From assembly GCA_032821775.1 (NCBI GenBank), contig JAVLRN010000001.1, positions 3,472,001-3,536,000 on the forward strand: a stretch of 64,000 nt of DNA, given 5' to 3'. The DNA is from Sanguinoderma infundibulare. Its lineage: Eukaryota > Basidiomycota > Agaricomycetes > Polyporales > Polyporaceae. A program made the position numbers and the translations under genes. A model generated the notes under the pieces. The model was not told the DNA's origin, made no database searches, and was given only the letters and a program-made list of their open reading frames with translations. Below are positions 43,874 through 55,913 of this stretch, one piece after another. Position 1 is the stretch's first letter, and every line of letters begins with the position of its first letter.

Positions 43874-46800
43874 TTACATGATCGTACACCCCTCGCGCCC
43901 CTCCCCGCCCTCCAACGCCAGCGGCGAGATCGCCCCCGACCGCCTCGGGCTCGTCCACCAGCGCCCCCGCCCCGTCGCAAAGTCCGACTCGACCGTCCCC
44001 ACGCTGCTCGCGTTCGACGCGCTCCCCGCCCTCCTCGCCGCCTGCTTCTTCTTCTTCTCCCGCGCAGCGTGCACCGCGTCGACCGTCTGCCACGAGTAAA
44101 ACGTCTTCAGCACCACCCGCGCCTCGTCGCACTCGTCCTGGCCCACGCCCAGGCTCTCCCCGTCCCGCCCGTCGAGGTACGCGAGCTTGCGCGCCTCCCA
44201 CGCGCGCCAGCCCCGCCGCGGGCGCGTCGCGGCCGTCAGGTCCTTCACGGCGTGCTCCCCGACCCCGCGGCAGTCGATCGCGACGAGCGACGGGTCGACG
44301 ACCTTGCGCTCGCGTGCGAGCCTGACGAACTCGCGCATGACCGAGCTGTTCATCCGCGTGTTGTCCGCCTCGAGGCAGCGCAAGCGGGTGCAGTTCCGGA
44401 CGAGCGCGAGCAGCGCCTCGTTCGTCACGTTGCCCGCGTACGAGATAACGAGGTGTTCGAGGGCATGCCCCGGCTGCGGGGGTGGGGGTAGGGATGGGGT
44501 TCCGCGGGAAAGGGGGGATGCTAGCGAGGAAGACGCGTCCGTGTTCGCGTCTTGCCGGGGGGTGAGAGCGGCGAGCACTGCGTCGGTAATCTCAGACGCG
44601 TCTTCGAGATCGACCCGTCGGATGTGGGGCGTCGTCTCCAGGAGACGCACGAGACCGTCGTCCCGGAGGTCCGCTCCGATCCCTGCGAGCTCTAGGAACT
44701 CGAGCCTCGGGACGGCGTGCGCGAGGTGCGAGAGCGCGTGGTCGGTGAGCAGGACGCACGACGAGAACGCGAGATGTCGAAGCCGGGTTACCCGTCTCCA
44801 GTACCTGTTTGGATCGGCAGGGTCCCGGCCAGCTTCCCGCGCGGTAAGCTGTACGGCGTCGACGTGCCTTGCCTCGTCTTCGGTTAGCGAAACGAAGGCT
44901 TCGACAGCAGAGTTGTGGAGCGGCGTAGCGTAGCTGAGGTCTAGCACCTCCAGGTCTGGTGCAGCCAGGCCCAGATTGCGCATCGTGTCGTCCGTGACGC
45001 GGCTCAGCCAGGTCAGACGAAGCACTTTGAGGCGCAGGCGTTCGCCGCGTTCGAGGATCGCAGAGGCGTAGCAGTTAATGCCCTCCCCATCAAGATTATT
45101 ACACCTGCTCGCATCTAGCGAAACTAGATTCCGGCAGTGCATCGATAGGATATCGCAAGTCGTGTTGTTCACGGCGGAAAGACCCTTGACGTTGAGGGTC
45201 TGCAGGGCAGGCGAGCGAATGAGGAGATAGTGCAATGAGCGTGTCGTAAGAGCCATGCAACCCTGGAGGTCGATCGTCGTAACGCGAGTATGAGTCAAAA
45301 CCGCGGTCTGCAGAGGCTCGTTGCACAGGCCGTCCGTCATGCTGATCAGATCGTCGGCATCCAGGTCCACCAGGCCCGCGAACTCGACCCGCTTGACGAA
45401 CCCGCCCGCCTTCTTGCACAGGCGCGAGAGGATGCTCGGGGGCAGTTTAGGCAGTCTAGCCCAAAGCTGACCGTCGAAAACGAGGCTTTGCCAAGCCTTC
45501 GAAACCTGGCACGACCAGTAGTAGGTCATCCATTCTGCACAAGAGGCAAGTGGAGTATACCAACCCTGCTCAACCTCAAGAGCTCCCGGACGCCCTTCTC
45601 CATCCCGACATACCTGTTGCGGGAGAGACCAGCTCGGAAGGCGGTCCATTTGCGGCTGGAGACGAGTCGGCGGTGGTCTGCTTCGTGGAGATCGATGAGG
45701 GCTGCGAGAACGAGGATCCTGAGCTCGCGAGGCAAGTATTCGTCGAAGTAATTGGGGACGTCGATAGGTATGGGCCGCGATATCTCAGCAGGCGTGATGG
45801 GCACGATATCAAGGGGAGAGGAAGTCAGAGGGAAAGGAGAGGAGTACGAGCGCCCCTTTGCGCGCAGTATTGCGGAGCCAGAAGGTGGTCCGAGACGGTA
45901 TAGCGGTGAGACAGGAGGAATGCCGCCCGAAAGGTCGACATCGATGTCCACCAGAGTGCCCTGTGGGGGGCTCGTGCACGACTTCAAATCGCGGGCCCAA
46001 GGGAGGAAACAACTGCTACCGCCATGGATGTCGGGATCAACAGTTCTTCCGGGAGTGGTCGCAGACGAAGAAGTAGGGGTAGTGTCTCGTTTTCTGAACA
46101 GGAGCTTGCGGGCAATATGCCCGGGGCCCCTGCCGGCAGCGAGCTTGACCTTTACCCTGTTAATGGAGAGCGCAGACAGCGAGCGGGTCGAGCGGAGGGA
46201 GACGTTGGAAAGCGAGCGTCGGCGATTCGGGACGGGCACTTGAGGTGCAGAAGTCTCGGGGGAGACCGGCGGAGTGACATCATGGCTGATGCCTCGCTCG
46301 GATTCGATGATCGACGCGACGGCAGAGCCGTACGAGGACGGACCTGCGGTCTGAGGCGACATGGAAACGGAGCTGAGGGACGAGGGCCATTCTGCGGCAG
46401 TGTAGTCGAACGACTGGGGAATGAAGACAAGCGGAGGGAGGACGGGTGGCCGCTCGCGCCCTTTGCCCTTTGCGGAAAAAGCCGAAGACTCGCCGACGTT
46501 CTCGAGCTCACCGAATTCTGCGCCTAGGCTTGTGTCGAGTGCGGCGTCGTAGAAGTGCGCGAGCTGGATCGGGGACGGGTCGATGACGCAAGAAGAGGGG
46601 TCAGGCCAAGCGTGGGCGAAGGCGAAATTGGCTGAAGAAGAGGACGATCCGGCTGGTTGAGGGCCGTCGATCTGGACGTCCGAGGGTTCTCTCCCGTGGA
46701 TGTACAGAGGCTGCGAGACGCCTTTGCCCTTCGAAGGGCTCGAGGAAGGATCGCTTGCCATCTGGTCGTGTTCAGGAAGAGGGTCGTAGTACCAGTCGAG

Positions 46801-46971
46801 GGGAAGGACTGGGGTGGAGGACGAGGGCGAAGGGGGGATGTCGTGCGAGTAGGAGAGGGGATGTCGAGGCTCCCGCACAGTGTCCTTGAGGCGACGCGAG
46901 CCGTTAGGCGGTTCATAAGGATCAAGGAGGAAGAAGGGGTCGTCGTTATCGATGTCGTGTGTGCGGCTCAT
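43874..46971 (-). CDS. F-box/leucine-rich-repeat protein, 1,012 aa
   Basis: Predicted substrate receptor of an SCF ubiquitin ligase. Two long frames join across one 59-nt intron (45506-45564): residues 1-469 from 46971-45565, and 470-1012 from 45505-43874. The join reconstructs the F-box itself, DEYLPRELRILVLAALIDLH, then VRELLRLSR|VSKAWQSLVFDGQLW, which neither open frame contains alone. The N-terminal about 400 residues are Ser/Pro-rich and disordered. After the F-box come at least nine leucine-rich repeats of the AMN1/Grr1 type (LTHTRVTTIDLQGCMAL, LQTLNVKGLSAVNN, LVSLDASRCNNLDG, LKVLRLTWLSRVTD, LEVLDLSYATPL, LEFLELAGIGADLRD, IRRVDLEDASEITD, LEHLVISYAGNVTN). The long disordered N-terminus is unusual for Grr1. 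The tail (to 43874) is rich in Arg, Gly and Glu. Confidence 0.92.
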
Positions 46972-47634
46972 GGCGAGAGACAGCAGTTCTAAGCTACGGC
47001 GATGAGATAAGATACAGAGCGAATGAGTGCAAAGACGTGAGATGGATGGAAAAATGCGCGAGACAAGAGGCTGAGAGAGGCTAGAGGGTCGCTGGACGGC
47101 GGACGGCAACGCTGGCCATGGTGATGTGGTCGAGAGAGACCAGCTATGGCTAGCTCTCGAAAACTGCTCCCCGCTGCCAGTCGCTCCGAGACCGTGGCTC
47201 CGTCTTCCCACGCATGCTAACTCACAACGCCCATGACGCCGACGCCCAAAAGCGGCCCGTCGGTGGCCACAATCATGCACCCATCAGCTGACGGCGGACA
47301 CGGGCATTCCGAGCCAACAGAAAACTGATAATTACTGCATCCAGCATAGCGAATAATGTACAACCACCCAGACATATTCGTACATCGTGTGCATGAGCAC
47401 CGCAATCGAACTCGTACCTATGGTCAACTTCGCGCGAACGACAATCCAACGTCAGTAGTGCAAACGGACAAGAGAAAGCAATCAAACTAGGGATGGGGAA
47501 GACATGGTCGCACACAGACACTGTCGACAATCACCGCGAGGCATACGCCGACACCGGCCCGACGCGGCGAGCAGAGAATGGAGAATGCCGAACGAGGGCC
47601 CATGACGGGACAGGGGATTCAGAGGGCGCCCCGC
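46972..47634. other. Intergenic, no gene seen
   Basis: About 660 nt between two minus-strand genes, so it contains the F-box gene promoter next to the 3' end of the small HMG-like gene. An 85-codon minus frame (47273-47530) has no support. Confidence 0.5.
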
Positions 47635-48006
47635 CTACTTGCTCTCCTTCTGCTTGTTCCAGTTGTCGATGACGAGCTTGAACCTGTCACACACCCACAA
47701 CGATCAGCTCCTCCCGCACCCGCAACAGCCCGGGAACGCGCGCCGGTGCCGCACCTATCCTTATGCGGCATGTCGGGATTTTCCTGTTTGAGCCGCGCGA
47801 CTTCGGTCTGCATGAACTTGTTGAAGTCGGTCAGCTTCTTGCGCCCACCCGCGCTGCTCGTCTTTCCTGTGCACCCCCGCGCGGATCCCCCGACGGTCAG
47901 CAACCACCTCGCGCACGTGCAGATAACGCGGGTACGCACTTCTCGCCTTGGCCGACGTCTTCTTGGACGCGTCCGCGCCAGCCTGCTTTCCAGTGGTAAC
48001 GACCAT
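47635..48006 (-). CDS. YABBY/HMG-box-like small nuclear protein, 75 aa
   Basis: Three exons (complement) 47940-48006, 47755-47866 and 47635-47683 splice in frame into 75 residues. A Lys/Ser/Thr-rich N-terminus (MVVTTGKQAGADASKKTSAK) is followed by RKKLTDFNKFMQTEVARLKQENPDMPHKDRFKLVIDNWNKQ (shown here as one stretch: residues about 30-70). The pattern FN.FM..E..RLK..NP.M.HK..F......W is that of the HMG-like half of plant YABBY proteins, and similar short proteins are widespread in basidiomycetes. The zinc finger of true YABBY proteins is absent. The expected fold is three short helices that bend or bind DNA. The role is unknown. The gene is small, has tiny exons and would be missed by ORF-length filters. 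Confidence 0.8.
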
Positions 48007-49108
48007 CACGCGTGCTGCGCAGAAGCCGAACCCGTGAGCGCGGGCGCGCGAGAAACGGCGGGAACGGGCTCACCTGCTGGGCTCAACGGTTCGGGGGGTT
48101 TTGGGGGAGCTCCTGATGGGAGGGTATAGGTCGTGGTCGAGGGGAGAGAGGTGGGTGACGCATACGCTCTAGCTAAGGGGCTTTATAGAGAGCCTAGAGG
48201 AGGACCGTGCACTCTTGACGGCTTTTAGTCCGGGTAACGCGCACTTCCCCGTCAAACCATGGACCCCGGACACCCCACGTCTCTAGCCTCTCATAAACGC
48301 CAACCATTGTGTTCACACCCTTGCTCTATTCATTTATCCCCTCTGTGCGACCATCAGCCCATTCCACGGCCACCCATCCCCTTAAATGCATGCACAATCC
48401 ACAACCTTCCCCTTTACCCGGGACAAGACAACAGAGCCAAGTCTCGGGGTCGCCCAGGTCGCGTGAGCGTGTACATAATGGTAGTCAACCCTAGACATCA
48501 CGCCTGATCTAGCTCAATTTCTCGACAAATCCAGCCACACCCACTCTGTGAGAAAAAAAGAACCCCGACCGTCGTCCGCCAACAGACACCAGCGGATATT
48601 GGAATGGGCCGCACCCGGCCTCAGCTGGCTGTTCGCGGAGCCAGAACGCCATTCCCCCGCCATCCGTCCGCGCCGACTCCGTCGTTGAACCACACCCACC
48701 ACGGGCGCCTCCTCCGTGGCACCTTATCCGCAAGAAAAGAAGCTGCCCTCTTTTTCCCGCTGTGGGGTCTTACCCGACACCCGACACGTCACCCGCCCCA
48801 GGGGTCGGGGAAAGACGCGAGATTGCCGAGCAATACTCGCACCATTGAAGTTAGAAATGTACGCACCGGATACTTCGAACTCCGGGCCCGAATCTCTCTC
48901 CCCCAACAGAGGACCAGTAGTCATCGATATAGGCACAAAGCGACCTCGAAAAAGTAACGGTTCGCGCTGCTCGCCCAGCAGGACGAGGTCTACGTAGCGG
49001 AAAGGGAGGTCGAGAGTCGAAGGTAGCGCCGTACTTACTAGTATATAACCGTCCATGCCAGACCGGGGCTCGCGCCAAGCCTGGGGTCGCCTCTGAATCC
49101 ACAACGGG
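48007..49108. other. Intergenic, no gene seen
   Basis: 1.1 kb between the start of the HMG-like gene and the stop of VPS33. It should contain the HMG-like promoter; a TATA-like ctttatagag lies near 48180. Plus-strand frames here (for example 48604-48957) have no motif. Confidence 0.5.
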
Positions 49109-51921
49109 CTACAGCCCAACCTCCTTCGACACGGCACTCGCCGTGCCCGCGATGCTGTCGACCATGCTGTTCCCATTGATGATCCCCGTCGTCGCAATCA
49201 AGAACTTGCGCCCTGGCGGAGCAGAGCACGAACCGCATCAGAAAACCCACCCACAAAACGCAATCCCCCTCTCCCCTTTCCACTCACCTCTGTTCTGCCT
49301 GCCCACCCAACGGAGCGCAGCGATCTCCGTATACGTGCACCCGCCCAGGAAAAAGACGACCGTCGTCGTCGGCCGTTCTCTCGGAAGCACTGCGCGAACG
49401 CGTTTCAGCGCGGTCAGAACGTCTCCGCGGAACCAAAGAAGGAACGCGACACGTAGAACGCAAGAAACTTACTGAGAGACGAGACGGCGGCGGGCAGCGC
49501 GTTTCCGTCCGGGAGCTTCTGCACGACGTCGACGGTCTCGCCCGGGATGGACGCGATGACGTCCTCGAAGCCCTTCCAGCCCACGATCGGGTGCGCCTGC
49601 ACCAGCGCCGCTGCCCCGCCCGTGCCTCTCCGTGGGCTGCCGTCGCCGTCCGCGGCGCCCTTCTTGTCCTTCTCCGCCGCCGGGTTGCTGAGCACGCCCC
49701 CCTTCTGCGCCACGCACTGCACGAGGCGGACGCTGATCGGCGCAAACCCCGAGTACACGTAGCTGATGTCGTTCTCGAGCTCTTCCATCGGGTCTGGGTC
49801 CTCGATCAGCAGCCGCAGCGATTTCCGCAGGCTGGCGTAAGGGTATTTAGAGTCGGTCACGGAAGGCGGGGTGTTCGGAGGCAGAGGGTTCGGAAGCAGG
49901 ACCGATAGCGGTGGCGCAGCGAGTGATAAGAGTAATGGCAGGTGGTTATATCCATACGTCTTCACGGCCACTCTATCAGCGGAGGGAGATCAGAAGAGAG
50001 AGAAAATGGGACGCGACCTGAAGAATTTCGCGCTTGATATTCTCCAGGGGCTTTGCCTTGACGCCTCCCAAGACTACGCTGGCTAGACAAAGCAACCGGA
50101 CGACGGTGCGCATGTCCGCGCCTTGCGCGATTAAGTCCTCGATTGCCGTAATTTGCACGTTCACGTCGTACAACGCAAGCAAATCTGGAAAGAACAATGG
50201 TCAGCGTGCGCGGACATCCCCAGTCGTACGACAAAACACACTCTGCTGGATCTCTAACGACTTGTTAAACTCTTCCGTCCTCGTCATGGGCACCAGCATC
50301 TCTGATAATCCGGTATCTACCGAATAAAACGAAGCTCAGCACCATAAACGCGGTGAGCATGCGGCACCGGAGACTTACGGAGCCTGAGGGACTGGTGCTC
50401 GTTCTGGAGCCCACCTAGTCTACCGACAAAGTCCTTCAGCTGTGCCACAGTCTTGGCCTGGTGCCTCAGCTGACGAGCACATCGGCCATCAGCGATCACC
50501 ATACGTCAGCAGGGTCGTTAAGAAGCCAACGCTAACCTTGTAGTCTTCGTCGAGCCTCCGTGCTACCTGGTTCAGCTTCTTGCCCACAGCAGAAAAGTTG
50601 AGGTCCCGCAGCTCCGCCAGGAGGGGATCCGTCGCCGTGGTGAGGTGGTGCTTGCGCTTCTTCTCCTTCGTCAGGGATGCCGCTGGCGCGGTTAACGTTG
50701 ACGCGGCACTGGGAGCTGCGGCCGCATCTGGTTGGTTAGCCGCGGATGGTGGTGAGACGAGAGACACCGGCACTTCGACGTGTGCTGCGGCGAGGTATCA
50801 GTATAGAAGCCCACACAACGCACGATCATACAGACAGTTCTTCAGCCCAATCAATTCATCGACCAGACCTTCATACGTGAGTTGCGTTAGTAGGGGAGAG
50901 ATCAAGTCTACCCGGCGGTCGATCACGATCAACGAGTCAATAGTGTCCGAGGGCGCGTTTAAATGAGTATCAGCAGGTGCATTTGCCGCAGCTTGTGGAG
51001 TATTCCTTGTCAAGAGATTAGCAAGCCGCTGTGGACTGCATCAGGCGACGCGGCATGGCGAAGAAGCATGACGCCTACCGCGGCATAGTCGCCCTTTCCG
51101 ATGATACGCGGGAACAGGCCATGTAGCTTCTCCAGAGTAATGAGAGCTTGCATGGAGTCGTAGATAGCGGTCTCGTCACCGTCCTGTACGCACATCAGAA
51201 CCTATGAATGGGAACGCACATAGTGAATCACGTACTCACCACCCAGATCTCCTTGAACGCGTTGTCGTTCTCCAACGAGATGACATCGTCGGCGATGGGT
51301 ATGAACTGGAGGTTATACGAGGAGACGGTGACGTCGCCGAGCACACCTTCCTCCTCAAGGATGCGGGAGACAAGCGTCGAGGTTCTTGGAACAAGAAAGA
51401 TGGTGTATGTGTGCTTTTGGTTCTCCCTGGCGTGCCGCTTGATCTGGTCTTACAACAGATGAGAAGGGAGAACGACGAATGCGTCATTGAGGGGAAACCT
51501 AACCTGCTATGATCTTGATCCACTTGATGAGCGGCCGGCATAGGTACACGATGTTCGTGGAAGTAGCAGACAATGGGCCAGACTCGAGCCAAAACATCTT
51601 GTCTACACCATGATGCTGCTTCTTTTCAGGAGCAGAATGCGCAAGGATGCAATAGACACACACCTTCAACAGCGCGACCTCGGTGACCAAACCGAGCGGC
51701 CCCGCAAGTGTCGGGTCTAATACTAGTGTTTTCGCGCCGTTGACCTGCCAAAGTTCAGGTCTGCACGTTCGGAGCGGAAAATAGACACTCACAGAGTTCA
51801 GTGAATCCACCAATGCCTTCCTGGCCAATTCCCTCAACACCGACACATCGAGCTGACCCTCGCCTCCACTATCTGTCTTCGATGCTGCGACCTCAGACGG
51901 TGGGACGGAGGATGAAGCCAT
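49109..51921 (-). CDS. VPS33: Vacuolar sorting protein VPS33 (Sec1/Munc18 family)
   Basis: SM-family subunit of the CORVET and HOPS tethering complexes, which clasps SNAREs during fusion at endosomes and vacuoles. About ten exons on the minus strand. N-terminus [20 protein letters not shown], then [51 protein letters not shown] and [16 protein letters not shown], the Sec1 domain-1 strand pattern. Later exons give [61 protein letters not shown] (the SM hallmark), [18 protein letters not shown], and [20 protein letters not shown]. It closes with [20 protein letters not shown] and ...VSKEVGL. A low-complexity loop ([15 protein letters not shown]) sits in domain 3a. Some exon edges are approximate. 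No disruption seen. Confidence 0.93.
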
Positions 51922-52350
51922 ACAGCTGGTCTACAAGCCTTCAAGCAGTACAGACGAAGAGCTGGTAGCGAATGGGTCACAGGACGTCAAAGGCAGCAAG
52001 CAGGCTTGGTCGCGAGTAAGGCCGCAACTCGGCCCGCCCTCACGGCAGGCGCTTCGAGCAATACTGGGCGCTAGTATTGCCAAAAACGGGCATCCACTGA
52101 TTGTATCCTTCTGCCAGCAAGGCAGAGCTTATATTATCACTCTGAGCGTGCCGCAACCCACCAAGGGTCGGTTTACAACGCGCTTATTATGATCGCTCAT
52201 CACCAGAAGAACTTCAAGATACACATATTCATAGTGCGGCGCGTTATTGCGATACAACAACATTCAAAGCAGCGCTACAGGAAAAATGGATGATAACAGA
52301 CTAGGGCCAGGAGCCACCGCACTTCAATATGTCGAGCTTCAGCACGAATT
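51922..52350. other. Intergenic, no gene seen
   Basis: About 430 nt between the VPS33 ATG and the stop of the first dsRNA-binding-motif gene. It holds the VPS33 promoter. Nothing else recognised. Confidence 0.5.
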
Positions 52351-52745
52351 TCACTGCGTTATGACTACTCAGCCCCCGTCAACCAATATCCCAAGCAACA
52401 TCACTCACACAATGCCCACTGAGCGCCATCAACTTGGCGGCCTCCTCCTTGGCGGTCTTCTTGCTTTGACCAAAAGCAGCGAAGATCTCGAGCCGCTCTC
52501 CGTTGTCTTGAAGGCGGTCCTAGTCAACCACCTCATACAAGCGAGTCGAACAAGCAGGACTTACAGATCGGAACGGCCTTGAATTGCGGAAGGTGGTCAA
52601 GACCACCGACCCGCTCGGCCTCCCACACGAGGCGGATTCCTCCCCATTGGTTGATCTGAGGAAGATATCCCCAGAGACGGCTGGGCTCCGTGAAGGCCTT
52701 TTTGCCGACCCGGTCGAGGAAAAGCGGCTGAAGAGGCATGTCCAT
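52351..52745 (-). CDS. dsRNA-binding-motif microprotein, copy A, 93 aa
   Basis: Predicted dsRBM protein: LWGYLPQINQWGGIRLVWEA, ERVGGLDHLPQFKAVPIYNG, ERLEIFAAFGQSKKTAKEEA and AKLMALSGHC. The spacing matches helix 1 (LPQINQW), the GxxH..F.A strand pair and the KK.AKEEAA..M helix 2 that grips the RNA backbone. Exons (complement) 52565-52745, 52409-52506, 52351-52353. The first intron (58 nt) splits the YNG tract. The second (55 nt) ends so that the last exon contributes only the stop TGA; the same arrangement recurs in copy B. The ATG at 52745 follows a region aligning with copy B, but a further 5' exon is possible. About 60% identical to copy B by eye over the motif. Divergence with intact frame and splice sites suggests it is functional, though its partner is unknown. 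Confidence 0.78.
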
Positions 52746-53322
52746 GACTATAGACGATTGAGGGGTCGGTACGTCTGTGAGTGGTTGTGTTGGGGAATCG
52801 ATGTGGGTGAAGATGAAGGACTAAATCCGACATCGAGCACTTCTTATATACGCCGGAGCTCCCTCCTGCAGCACCCGAGAACTGTCTGTTCAGAAACGCC
52901 GTCTTCCACAGTCCTCCGCTCGGACTGCGCACGAACACTCACAGCCGAATAACGGCTGACGGGATGTACTGAGCTGCAGGTCTCCATCAGCACCCCACGG
53001 CGTGCAAACCTTATACCACAGAATCCTATGGAGAAGCCACCTGTGAATAGGATGGCCATGATGCCACCGTCAGGCAACGAGGGAATCAGCCTCCTCCGAA
53101 TGTTCAAGGACCACAGACTTGGAGCACACATACCTATTTAGACGGCTACCGATCGGTAATGGTGGTCCGTCCAGAGTAGAAGAGAATGAATATTTCTGAC
53201 GTGCCTGATTTGTGGCTACTGTCCATTATTCGTGGTTAAGAAGAGCAGTCATGTCTGAGACGACGGAAGTATTGTGGTGCGCGATACGGGAGAAAGAAGG
53301 GAAAGGTCTCACAAAATCAGAG

Positions 53323-54136
53323 CTAATAGAGTTCAAACGGCACGCGCTCCGTCCACGCGTTCTGGGCGCCGTAAGTTTGCCAATGGGCTTCTCCGACGTA
53401 CGTCCATAGCTCGGGTCCTCTCGCGTCGAAATCTTGTAGGAAATCTATCTCAAACTTACCGGACTGCAGGGTCCTATACACAGCGCCGGTCAGTAACGCT
53501 GCGCGCATTCACATGGAGAGAAGAGAATGCGTAGAACTTGCTGCAGCAGCAGCATGTGTCCAGTACGTGTATGGGCGGCCCTCCGTTGTCTTTGGCTTCT
53601 TCCAGGATCTTGACGAGACAAGGTTCAGACAGATATATACCATGACATAGATGCACAAACCAGGATGCTCGGCAGTGCCGCAGCTGAGTAACTTCCCCCT
53701 ACATGCTTGGTGGATCCAAGAAGGGGTTTCAGCGATTTTGACTCGATGCTCCGAAGATGCACGCTGCCGAGAATGAATGACGAAATTTGTGGATCTCGGC
53801 GAGAGTTCATGCACACCGGCACCATCCGATATCCATCGGGCCCGGGGAGCAATTGGACTGACAGGAACGCTGAACTCGCTTCCTGTCAGCGAAAACCAGG
53901 CACCAGCATTGTGCTCACGTACCGTATCCCCCATCTACAAGCATATTCCCCTGGCGGCACATCGGCCTTATACAGTAACCCAACTGCAGGAAGGGGTCCT
54001 TGAGCAGCAATTCTCCGCAGCTGCAATCGCGTCTAGAGGAGCTTGCCGTGGCTATCTTCTGTCGTCCTGGCCTGAACCCAGCCCCGCCACCAGTTGCAAG
54101 CAGTACGTCGTCATTTTCATCCCCTTCGCTTCCCAA
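53323..54136 (-). pseudogene. NTE1 C-terminal remnant (pseudogene)
   Basis: Scattered minus-strand pieces align in order with the end of the intact NTE1 gene: [11 protein letters not shown] (about 53930-53965; intact gene [11 protein letters not shown] with the catalytic Asp), KILEEAKDNGGPP (about 53590-53630; intact [12 protein letters not shown]), and YRTLQSGKFEIDFLQDFDA (about 53410-53475; intact [11 protein letters not shown]...). An intron-like GTACGTGAGC..GCTGACAG follows VDGGYG, as in the intact gene. Between these pieces frames shift and stops occur, the nucleophile-containing half is absent, and no complete reading exists. It stands upstream of dsRBM copy A exactly as intact NTE1 stands upstream of dsRBM copy B. 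Confidence 0.78.
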
Positions 54137-54511
54137 CTGATCTTGTTTCCGTTTCAGACGGACGCAGAAGCACCTCGGCTGCCGTCGCGCTACCTAGGGA
54201 GCGCCGAAGGGCCCAAGTTCTTTCTATTTTTCGAGACGGCATTTCCGTGTACAAACTGCGAGGGTCAGCGCTGCCCACGTTGACATTATCCAGAGTTACT
54301 GTACACAGGTAACGAGCGACAGCATGAAGGATCGAGGGAGCGGTACCGTTCGCACTTACAGGAAGCGTTATTCGTACACCTGGAATCCCGCAAGATGAAA
54401 AGAGAGCTACGAAACAAAATAATAAGTGATCCAATGTTCGACCTGAAACCCGCGAGAAAGAAGATAGTCTGTATGATTCACGTCGGAGCGTTTGCGTGTG
54501 CGTGGGAGAAT

Positions 54512-54535
54512 GTGGTGGTGGTGGTGGTGGTGGTG
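54512..54535 (+). repeat. (GTG)8 microsatellite
   Basis: Eight perfect GTG units (CAC on the minus strand), located just beyond the 3' end of the MAG-like gene. Confidence 0.85.
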
Positions 54536-54582
54536 TTGCCTGTGTGTGACGGTGCGGCAACGAGTTTCGGACTTGACGAGGT

Positions 54583-55647
54583 TTATGCTATAAAGACGGT
54601 GCCAGCGATGACGGCAGCAGCTGCCATCGCGACTTCGATCCCGCGGCCCAGGAGTGAGGTGGCACTGTTGGCAGCCCCGCCAGTGGCCGAGGGGCTTGAG
54701 GCAGAAGAGCCATTGCTGGCAGAAGGTGCCTATAAACAAGTTAGCTGTGGTTTACTACTACCGCTTCCGCTCGCTGGCACGCGACTCCGCAGCCGAAGAT
54801 GGTCATCGTGTTGACGCGGAAGCTGAAATAACAGCGCTTACCGTCCACTCGTGCATCTGCGCCATGCTTCCGAAGGCGCTCGAGAAGACGAGACCGCCGA
54901 TCGGGTTGCCTGTTGTATATTGTCAGCACAGAGGTTGCTGATTGCCGCCGGGCGTTGAGTAGAAAAGACCGTTTGAGGTGTGAATACAGCGCATCGGAGT
55001 ACATGTCATCTTTTCACAAGACGGGTATGCCCTACCGTTCCTCACCCACGCGCTCGCGCGACGGCCTGATCGCCCGCGCGAGACAGCAAGGCACGCTGAA
55101 GTCCACGTGTGACTCCAGAAATTCAAGTACGCAACTCACCATTGCCATCCTCGCCGTGGGGGTCAAGCTCGCCTCCCGAATTGCCCTCGGGAATGTTGAT
55201 CTTCGTCAGGTCGCCGACGCCCGTGACCTGGACGTAATCCGGGGTCTGGACAAAGTGCGCGCCAGTGATCGCGCCGTCTGGAATCACGCGCGTCCCGTGG
55301 CCGCCCTGGACGCACCACGCGACCTCGATACGCTCGGTGTCTTCGATGGCGCAACCGGGCCCGGGACTTGGGAGTGCGTAGACGCAGAAGTCGTCGATCG
55401 AGTTTACTGCAGCACGTTCATCGCGGGGTCAGTGCGTGCCGGCCGAATAGCAAGAGAGCGAGCGGCACGCACCGTAGACGTTCTGGCACATGGAGTTTTG
55501 GTCGCTGCCGGTGCCGCGCTGGTTAGTGCCCGACTGGCCTTGCTCGGAGATCTTGGGTGCATCCTCGGGGGTATATGTCGCCGTGTATGTCTGTGCGAAG
55601 ACGGCGGACGCAAGCGTGAGCGAGACAACGGGAGCGAAGCGGAACAT
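54583..55647 (-). CDS. Secreted MAG-like (macrofage-activating-glycoprotein family) protein, shortened, 218 aa
   Basis: Exons (complement) 55473-55647, 55140-55406, 54842-54909, 54583-54729, in frame. The product has a signal peptide (MFRFAPVVSLTLASAVFAQ), the family N-terminus YTATYTPEDAPKISEQGQSG TNQRGTG, DSIDDFCVYALPSPGPG, ERIEVAWCVQGGHGTRVIPD GAITGAHFVQTPDYVQVTGV and LDPHGEDGNGNPIGGLVF. It ends in a Ser/Ala/Gly-rich stretch and hydrophobic tail (IEVAMAAAVIAGTVFIA), a GPI-type terminus. From memory, family members continue after HEWT with a Cys-rich module; here HEWT splices straight to APSASNGSSAS and that module is missing. These are abundant extracellular fungal proteins of unknown biochemical function. 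The intron at that point (54730-54841) is longer than most neighbours, so an unseen exon is the alternative to deletion. Confidence 0.82.
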
Positions 55648-55913
55648 CGCGGAAATAAACAGAAAGAGCGCAGAGAAGAACTAGGACCGACGACGAACGA
55701 GGACCTGAGTTCGGGAGAGGAGGGTGTGGTATACGGAGAAAAGACAGAGGGGGGAGGGCGCACGTCGACAGCTCAGAGAGATAGGTTTAAGTGCCATCGG
55801 GATTCAAGGCAACTTTGGCCGCGGTCGGCCTGCCACAGTGGGAGAAGGGCCAATTTGAGGACTCACTGTCGTCCAAACGCACGGATGAATATCAGTCGTC
55901 ATTAGTCGTAGCT

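Noticed and set aside
53323..54136. Independent small genes on the minus strand
   Set aside because: The pieces follow NTE1 exons in order with frame breaks, so a pseudogene explains them better.
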